From contig JBDTOI010000002.1 in assembly GCA_039933315.1 (NCBI GenBank), positions 11,677 through 75,676 of the forward strand: 64,000 bases of DNA, given 5' to 3'. Position 1 is the first letter of the stretch. Each line of letters starts with the position of its first letter. Positions 58,367-64,000 of the stretch are shown piece after piece. The position numbers and the translations under genes are program-made. The notes beneath the pieces are model-generated. The model was not told the DNA's origin. It made no database searches and worked only from the letters and a program-made list of their open reading frames with translations. This stretch comes from DASXRU01 sp039933315. GTDB lineage: Bacteria; Acidobacteriota; Blastocatellia; Pyrinomonadales; Pyrinomonadaceae.

Positions 58367-60173
58367 TTTGCTTTGCCGGCAGCAGGCGCGTGATTGCGAT
58401 TCCCCCCAGGACTGCGAGGAACGGGAAGATCTCCACTACGTAGCGCGGTTCGGGATTCTCCATTGTGGAGAAGAATGCCAGCCGCAGGAAAATAACCAAC
58501 CCCACCAGTAACAGGCATTTGCGCGCGGCGGAATCGCGCGACTGCCACAGCAGCAGACCACCCATCACCCCGAGCAAAGTGTACGCCCAGGTAAGTGCAG
58601 CAAACAGGCGGAGCCAGAACTCCTGGTGCGCTACCTCGTCCTGACCATGATCCTTGACGCCGAACAACTCGCCCTGGAACGGGTAGTACCGGGAATGCGT
58701 ATCAAACCAGAGAGCTGCAGCGCGTCTCAACGGTAACCAAAAGTAGTAACGCAGTGGGTGACGTGCGATCCGCTCCTGGGCCAGTTGCGCAAAACCGGCG
58801 TCCACTGGCGGTGTCATCTCCACCCATTGAGGTTCCTGGTTTTTCTCTTCATCCCCCTGATCGGTTTCCGCGTCATTTTCGTCGCCCTGGTCTCCGCTGT
58901 TCTTATCCCCTTCGTCGCTGTTTTCCTCATCGGCATTTTCTTCAGAACTGGAATCCGCTTCATCACTCTTATTTGCCGAGCTCTTACCCGGCCCTGATTT
59001 CGGGGTTTCCTCAGGGGTTGGCGACGGCACGGATGCGGCCCCGTTCGGCGCATCACTCTGATCGTCGGGCGGATGATTGTACTGAGCCAGCAAATCTGCT
59101 ACCCGCTGGCGCTCTGCTGCTGAATCGAATGCCTTATTGGGAATGTCTTCAAGGTTGATGGGTTGCGAATCCATGGCCCACAACAGAGGAGCGATGTAGC
59201 GCTCGTCGTCAACCCATGTGCGCAGCCAGCGAAAGTAGCCGCGGGGCACGAACTCTCCCGGCATCTCGGCATGTGCCGGAGCCAATGGCTGGATGAGATG
59301 AAAGACTCGGAAGTTTCTGATAGTCCACGGCGCGAGTGCCAGTAGGAAGCCAAGCGAGAAGATTGTGCCGGCTACAAACGTGCCCGACAGATACTCTCTG
59401 GAGTGCGCCGGCAGAGCGAAGCGGCGACGGCGCTTTGGTTCGCCCTCGACTGGGAAATTCACACGGGCTGATCCAAAGCGGTCTCGCGCTCCGCTTGCCA
59501 CCGCACGCCAAAACGGTCCGCCACCGCTAATCACCAATGTGATTCCGATCGCCGCAGCAAAGAGTCCGCTGTCAGGACGAAACATGACCGCAATTCCCGC
59601 CCACAATCCGGTGATTCCCCACCAGACGCCCGCTTTTATTCTCCTTTTATTTGTTCCGTTAGTGAGTACGTGTGTTTCAGACGTGCGCAGCGCCAGCGTA
59701 GCCGTCAAACACATAGCGACGGCCAAAAAACTCGTCGGTGTTTCTGTCAGAATGGTGGCGACGTAAATCGTTGTGAATGGACACATCGCTGCCAGCACAA
59801 AAGCGACAACTGCCGTGCGAAGTTTTCGCTGCTCATCGGGATCCCAAAAAAATGCGAGCAGTGCGACCAGGACACACGTACCGGTGTCGATGAGGGCCTG
59901 CACCATTCGCACTGCCGAGTTTTGTGTGTGGCCAAAGATCGAATAAACGCCGGCGAGAAACAGCGGGTAACCAGGAAGTCTTATCAGAGTCGGCAGGTAT
60001 GAGGGGCCAGTGTCCAGAGAGTAAACATGTTGTTCGAGGACGTTGCGCGCGAGTTGGGCATAGACGCGCCCATCGTCAGGCTCATCGTTGGGAAGAAAGT
60101 GCGCCACGCCGAGGCGGAAACCTGCCGCGCACAGCAGCAGCGCCAGGACGACAAGCCACTTCTTCCAGTTCAT
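58356..60173 (-). CDS. ArnT/GT39-like membrane glycosyltransferase with acidic insert
   Basis: A 605-residue GT-C protein beginning MNWKKWLVVLALLLCAAGFR, then PNDEPDDGRVYAQLARNVLE with the loop aspartates, and YLPTLIRLPGYPLFLAGVYS. About ten helices follow. A periplasmic segment (residues about 368-448) is nearly all Asp/Glu/Ser/Gly/Asn/Lys with DEENSDEGDKNSGDQGDEND, which is unusual for this family. The ATG at 60173 is preferred; the frame to 60275 would overlap the next gene. It is 40 nt after the GH18/NodB/GT2 gene and likely co-transcribed. Confidence 0.86.
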   Translation of the reverse strand: MNWKKWLVVLALLLCAAGFRLGVAHFLPNDEPDDGRVYAQLARNVLEQHVYSLDTGPSYLPTLIRLPGYPLFLAGVYSIFGHTQNSAVRMVQALIDTGTCVLVALLAFFWDPDEQRKLRTAVVAFVLAAMCPFTTIYVATILTETPTSFLAVAMCLTATLALRTSETHVLTNGTNKRRIKAGVWWGITGLWAGIAVMFRPDSGLFAAAIGITLVISGGGPFWRAVASGARDRFGSARVNFPVEGEPKRRRRFALPAHSREYLSGTFVAGTIFSLGFLLALAPWTIRNFRVFHLIQPLAPAHAEMPGEFVPRGYFRWLRTWVDDERYIAPLLWAMDSQPINLEDIPNKAFDSAAERQRVADLLAQYNHPPDDQSDAPNGAASVPSPTPEETPKSGPGKSSANKSDEADSSSEENADEENSDEGDKNSGDQGDENDAETDQGDEEKNQEPQWVEMTPPVDAGFAQLAQERIARHPLRYYFWLPLRRAAALWFDTHSRYYPFQGELFGVKDHGQDEVAHQEFWLRLFAALTWAYTLLGVMGGLLLWQSRDSAARKCLLLVGLVIFLRLAFFSTMENPEPRYVVEIFPFLAVLGGIAITRLLPAKQTTG

Positions 60174-60213
60174 CTTGAGGAGTAACTGTGAAAATCTCTC
60201 CACGTGTGCCAGC

Positions 60214-63200
60214 TCAAGGTCGAAGTTCGACAGTCGCTTTCCTTTCCAACTTGCCCCAGCCCACCAGCGCGCCACGCGCGGCGGCGGCGCCGGACTTAAT
60301 CATTACGTAGTACATCACCTGCCGGTAACAAAAGCGCTGGAGAAACAACCACCACAACAGGCGCCATTGTTCCCGTCGCTCAAGGATGAACGCGAAACCC
60401 GCGGCGCACCAATCCACCGCCAGGAATAATGCGTAGTAGTAGAGCACCTGACGCAGATTGGTGGAGGAATAACCAGCCGGCTGCTCCAGGCGCTCCAGAC
60501 CCGCGGATATGAGCGTGAAGATCAGCATTAGATCCATCACCGGGGAGATCAGGGGAAACAGGATCTGAAAGATCCAAACGTTAGGCATCGCTATCCATCC
60601 CAGGGCGCCGAAGCGTGGATTGAAGAGTGCGTTGCGATGCTTCCACATGCACTGCAAAGTGCCAAAGGCCCAGCGATATCGCTGGCGCGCCAGCCCGCGC
60701 AGAGTGTCAGGCGCTTCCGTCCATGCGATCGCCTCTTCTTCGTAGCCAATCTTGTAGCCGAGCCTGCGTATTGACAACGTCAGGTCCTGATCCTCAGCCA
60801 GAGTGTCGGAGCTGAAGCCGCCGGCTCGTTCGATCAGCTCGCGGCGCCATGCCCCAACCGCGCCCGGCACCACGGTAATACAATTCAGACTGGCAAAGGC
60901 GCGACGATCCATGTTTTGTGAAGTGATGTATTCCAGGGCCTGCCAGCGGGTTACCAGGTTAACGCGATTTCCAACCTTGGCATTCCCGGCGATGGCCCCA
61001 ACTTGGGGGTCGTGAAAGCGTTGCGCCAGGGCGCCCACGGCTTGCGGAGAAAAAAGAGTGTCAGCGTCAAGGGCCACGATGATGTCGCCGGTGGCATGCG
61101 TCAAACCCAAAGTAAGCGCGGCAGCTTTACCGCCGTTTTTTTCGGTGAACAATTGCACGCGGGGCTCGTTTGAGAAGCGCTCGCGCACCACGTCGCTGGT
61201 GCGATCCTGCGAACCGTCGTCAACCACAATTATTTCGTAATGCTGGTATTGAGATTTCAATAAGCTCTGAATAGTCTGACCGATCACGGCCTCCTCGTTA
61301 TGGGCCGGAATAATCACGGAGACCATCGGCTTGTAGTCTTCACGCGGATGAAAGTGGCTGCGCCTTCGCGAGCGCAGCCACTGGGCCAGAGCCAGGGCGC
61401 CGACCAGGACAAGTCTTCCCAGCCCCAGCGTAATACCGATTAGAAAAATCCATTGAAGCAGCCAGCCTCCCGTGAACATCAGGAAAAAGGCAACGGTATC
61501 AGTGCGGGTGTAAACGCTCTCTCCGGGCGGCAGGGGTGGCATAACCTGATCCCGGGAGAGTCCGGCTAGATCCGACACCAGTACGAAACGAAAACCGCGC
61601 CCGCGGAGCTCATGAATCAATCCCGGCAAGGCCTCTACGGTCGCTGATCTATCACCGCCGGAGTCATGCAGCAGCACCACTTGTCCACGCTTATCGGGAT
61701 CAGTGCTCAATGCCTGGGTGACTGTTCGGTTGACAATCTCATTCGGGCTCACCGGAGTCCGCCAATCATCCGGATTGAGGCGCAGACCCACCATGATGTA
61801 ACCCATCTCTTGCGCGCGAAAGGCAGGCTCAACTTCTTCGGGTTTGTCAGCTTCGGCGTCACCAAAGTATGGCGGGCGAAACAACACTGTCGAGCGACCA
61901 GTCACCGATTCGATCAGGCGCTGGGTGGCGTTAAGCTCCAGATCGGTGATCCTTCCGGGAATCTCACCCAGGTTGGGATGCGTGAAGGTATGATTTCCGA
62001 TCTCGTGTCCTTCATTCACGACCCGGCGCATTAGATCGGGATAGGCCTGGCCGTTTTTGCCGATAATGAAAAAAGTCGCCGGCACATTTTCCTGTTTCAG
62101 TATGTCGAGGATGCGCGGGGTCCAGCGTGGGTCAGGCCCATCGTCGAAGGTCAGGGCAATCCATCCCGGATGATCGCCCGCCCTTTCGATTACATACGAT
62201 GAGGGCGTCGCAAGATATTCTTCGGAAGCGATGAACCCGTTGGCCGGGTCAAGTTTAAAACTGCGCGCACCATCATGCGGTCGCGCCCGAACTCTAAGCA
62301 GTTCGCCGCTCCCTTCGAAGTCAACCAGGTATCCGTAAACAATTTGGCGCAGAGTGTCCGGCGAGGCGCCGATCTGGTTCGATCCAAAGATCGACCACAG
62401 GGAGGGATCCTCCGAGCCCAGACGCCATAAAGCGAAGCCTGCCGGATGGTATCCGCTGGCCGCGAGAATCTGGTTGTAAGCGGTCACCGCGTCGAGAAAC
62501 CAGACCGTGTGCTGCGAACCATCTTCTTCATACTCAAAATGAGGATTTCGCGTGGCCGGATCGAACTCGATCTTCGCGTCTGAGTCTTTTGCTGAAATTA
62601 TCGCTTCCTGAACCGTCACTTCATTAGCGCTGGATGATCCTGCGGTCCAGTCGTAACCATAATTACCTAAACAGACGATGGTCTTTGACGGATCCAGATC
62701 CCGCATTCGACTAGACAGAGTGCGTTCATACCAATCCTGACCGGCTACTGATCCTGCGTCAGCGCCCCCGGCCCAGTGCTGGTCGTAGGCCATTAACATG
62801 AGATAGTCAGACGCCGCACCGTAATCGCGATAGTTCCATTCGGGATCGTCAAAGGGAACAGCTTGCGCCAGGATCCAACCGCGCGGTTGGAAGGCGGCGT
62901 GCAGCTCCTGCATAAACAGCAACATGTTTGGCTGCGACTCTTTGGTGGGCTCTTCAAAGTCAACACAGAGTCCTGCAAATTTATTCTGGTCCACGAAAGA
63001 TGTCAGCGCCTCAATCAAACGCTGCCGCGCTGGCTGGTCGATTATGGCGCGCGCCAGTAACTCGCCTTCCCATTTCTCCTCAGTCAAATTCTGCAGCATT
63101 GGCAGGATAAGAGTCTGCGGACGCTCTCGCCGGATTAGATTGAGGGCGGGCGGATGGATTTCCGTGACGATAGGACTGCTGCCGTCACGGCTGTCCTGGA

Positions 63201-63684
63201 GATGCACCCACTGGGGCACGACCCAGTCCAGATGATTCAGATTTCGCAGCAACGAGGCGTAGCTCGACTCGTCCCAGTTGATGTAGAAACCTATGCTAAG
63301 CGGTTTGGAGAGAAATATCGATGGCGCCGGTAAAGGAACCTCGGGCGGCGGCACGATTGCCGTCTGCGAAGCTCGTTTTGCGGGAACGACGCGCGTGGTC
63401 GCCAGTGCTTTTTGCAACTCAACCTGCGCGTGCTTGGCTTTTTGTTCCCGTGGATTTGGCCTCATTAGGGCAGGTGCTCTGGGCTTGATATCCGCACTGT
63501 GCGGCAGACTTGTGATGGGCCGCAGATTTAAACGGGGCAGTAGCGGGTTAGCGAGGACGCTGGCGATAAAGATCCCCACAACCGCGGTGATGCAGATCGA
63601 CAAAGCCAGGTACGTGCGCCTGACTCGCCGCCAGCGACGGCCCTGGGGATCGTAAAAGACGGGTGAACCTGGCAATCCTTCCAT
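60214..63684 (-). CDS. GH18-like / NodB polysaccharide deacetylase / GT2 fusion
   Basis: A 1156-residue protein. After one transmembrane helix (about 24-45), residues 128-450 look like a GH18 glycosidase (FAGLCVDFEEPTK with D242, E244). Residues about 505-710 are a NodB deacetylase: ALTFDDGPDP, EIGNHTFTHPN with H565 and H569, RPPYF and LLHDSGGD. After helices near 728-770, residues about 785-1010 are a processive GT2: VSVIIPAHNE, VDDGS, DADT, AEDQD and QRYRW. C-terminal helices follow. The order resembles PgaB plus PgaC of poly-GlcNAc synthesis in one chain. Confidence 0.92.
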   Translation of the reverse strand: MEGLPGSPVFYDPQGRRWRRVRRTYLALSICITAVVGIFIASVLANPLLPRLNLRPITSLPHSADIKPRAPALMRPNPREQKAKHAQVELQKALATTRVVPAKRASQTAIVPPPEVPLPAPSIFLSKPLSIGFYINWDESSYASLLRNLNHLDWVVPQWVHLQDSRDGSSPIVTEIHPPALNLIRRERPQTLILPMLQNLTEEKWEGELLARAIIDQPARQRLIEALTSFVDQNKFAGLCVDFEEPTKESQPNMLLFMQELHAAFQPRGWILAQAVPFDDPEWNYRDYGAASDYLMLMAYDQHWAGGADAGSVAGQDWYERTLSSRMRDLDPSKTIVCLGNYGYDWTAGSSSANEVTVQEAIISAKDSDAKIEFDPATRNPHFEYEEDGSQHTVWFLDAVTAYNQILAASGYHPAGFALWRLGSEDPSLWSIFGSNQIGASPDTLRQIVYGYLVDFEGSGELLRVRARPHDGARSFKLDPANGFIASEEYLATPSSYVIERAGDHPGWIALTFDDGPDPRWTPRILDILKQENVPATFFIIGKNGQAYPDLMRRVVNEGHEIGNHTFTHPNLGEIPGRITDLELNATQRLIESVTGRSTVLFRPPYFGDAEADKPEEVEPAFRAQEMGYIMVGLRLNPDDWRTPVSPNEIVNRTVTQALSTDPDKRGQVVLLHDSGGDRSATVEALPGLIHELRGRGFRFVLVSDLAGLSRDQVMPPLPPGESVYTRTDTVAFFLMFTGGWLLQWIFLIGITLGLGRLVLVGALALAQWLRSRRRSHFHPREDYKPMVSVIIPAHNEEAVIGQTIQSLLKSQYQHYEIIVVDDGSQDRTSDVVRERFSNEPRVQLFTEKNGGKAAALTLGLTHATGDIIVALDADTLFSPQAVGALAQRFHDPQVGAIAGNAKVGNRVNLVTRWQALEYITSQNMDRRAFASLNCITVVPGAVGAWRRELIERAGGFSSDTLAEDQDLTLSIRRLGYKIGYEEEAIAWTEAPDTLRGLARQRYRWAFGTLQCMWKHRNALFNPRFGALGWIAMPNVWIFQILFPLISPVMDLMLIFTLISAGLERLEQPAGYSSTNLRQVLYYYALFLAVDWCAAGFAFILERREQWRLLWWLFLQRFCYRQVMYYVMIKSGAAAARGALVGWGKLERKATVELRP

Positions 63685-63805
63685 ACGGCTTGAGCGGAAA
63701 AAAACTATCGCCGTTAGCGACTGAGCGATTCTTCAACCGCCCTTTCGATGTCATATAGCAGCGCGAACGTTGACTGTGTCAAGGCAAAGAGAAAAGTGGT
63801 GTTGG

Positions 63806-64000
63806 TGCAGTTTGAACCTAACGCCGAAGGCGTTGGCTAATTCCAGCCAGGGTTTGCTTTGAAACCCTGGGGATAAGATGCCTGTTGGTCTTGTCGCAAC
63901 TCTGAAGGAGTTGCGACAGGTTTGCGGTTACCGAGCCGCAACCCTTTTCAGGGTTTGCGTCCTCTGGAAAGGTGGCGCTTCTTTCCCAGGGTTGCCAAAG
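63806..64000. repeat. Long nested inverted repeat, TGCAGTTTGAAC family, copy 2, partial
   Basis: Begins TGCAGTTTGAACCTAACG and runs to the window edge. About eight base or single-nt indel differences from the copy at 31061 over roughly 195 nt, including the AAACCCTGGGGATAAGATGC segment that is identical. It sits upstream of the GH18/NodB/GT2 gene. Confidence 0.93.

Overview
The window is a gene-dense, GC-rich bacterial chromosome segment. It carries housekeeping genes (dapF, pyk, polA, nadK, tlyA, dxs, gltX, queF, yacG), a large surface-polysaccharide region and many multicopy intergenic palindromes. Gene content and repeat style suggest Acidobacteriota, perhaps class Blastocatellia. That placement is an inference from memory of such genomes; no rRNA is present to settle it.

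Layout. 1-11.6 kb: dapF (cut by the window edge), a DinB-fold protein, a ParE-type toxin-antitoxin pair, a PBP4-type carboxypeptidase, pyruvate kinase, a TlpA-like thioredoxin lipoprotein, YacG, a Crp/Fnr regulator, a response-regulator diguanylate cyclase, a LEA-like membrane protein, a DUF1028 protein, and a run of small membrane proteins (DUF2752, CD225). 11.7-37.8 kb: surface-glycan genes, namely three GT39/ArnT-like membrane glycosyltransferases, a fused MDR-Gfo/Idh oxidoreductase, AsnB, three methyltransferases, three GT4 enzymes, one GT2 enzyme, a MurJ-like flippase, an SGNH esterase, a UDP-GlcNAc 2-epimerase and a WbpA-type UDP-sugar dehydrogenase. Together they could make UDP-uronic acids, assemble and modify lipid-linked glycans and flip them. 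An accessory island (HicBA plus a DUF4062 protein, 27.8-29.3 kb) sits inside this region. 38-41 kb: an ECF sigma / membrane partner / Spy-like operon and an SRPBCC-like protein. 41-53.4 kb: a polA without the 5' nuclease domain, MFS, queF, rhomboid, DAACS transporter, nadK-tlyA, dxs and a second Spy-like protein. 53.5-64 kb: a divergent arsI/arsR unit, a zinc-finger/SpoIIE phosphatase fusion, tRNA-Ser(GCU), gltX, a fourth GT39-like protein with a long acidic insert, and a 1156-residue GH18-like/NodB/GT2 protein.

The most unusual feature is the set of at least eight families of nested inverted repeats between genes. Several consist of two palindromic hairpins placed as mirror images about 50-200 bp apart, like REPINs but of many unrelated sequence types. 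Copies occur as pairs across the window, abut or supply stop codons, and in places make apparent ORFs start too early. No transposase or RAYT gene is visible here. All family names, coordinates and comparisons come from reading the sequence by eye; no database search was run.
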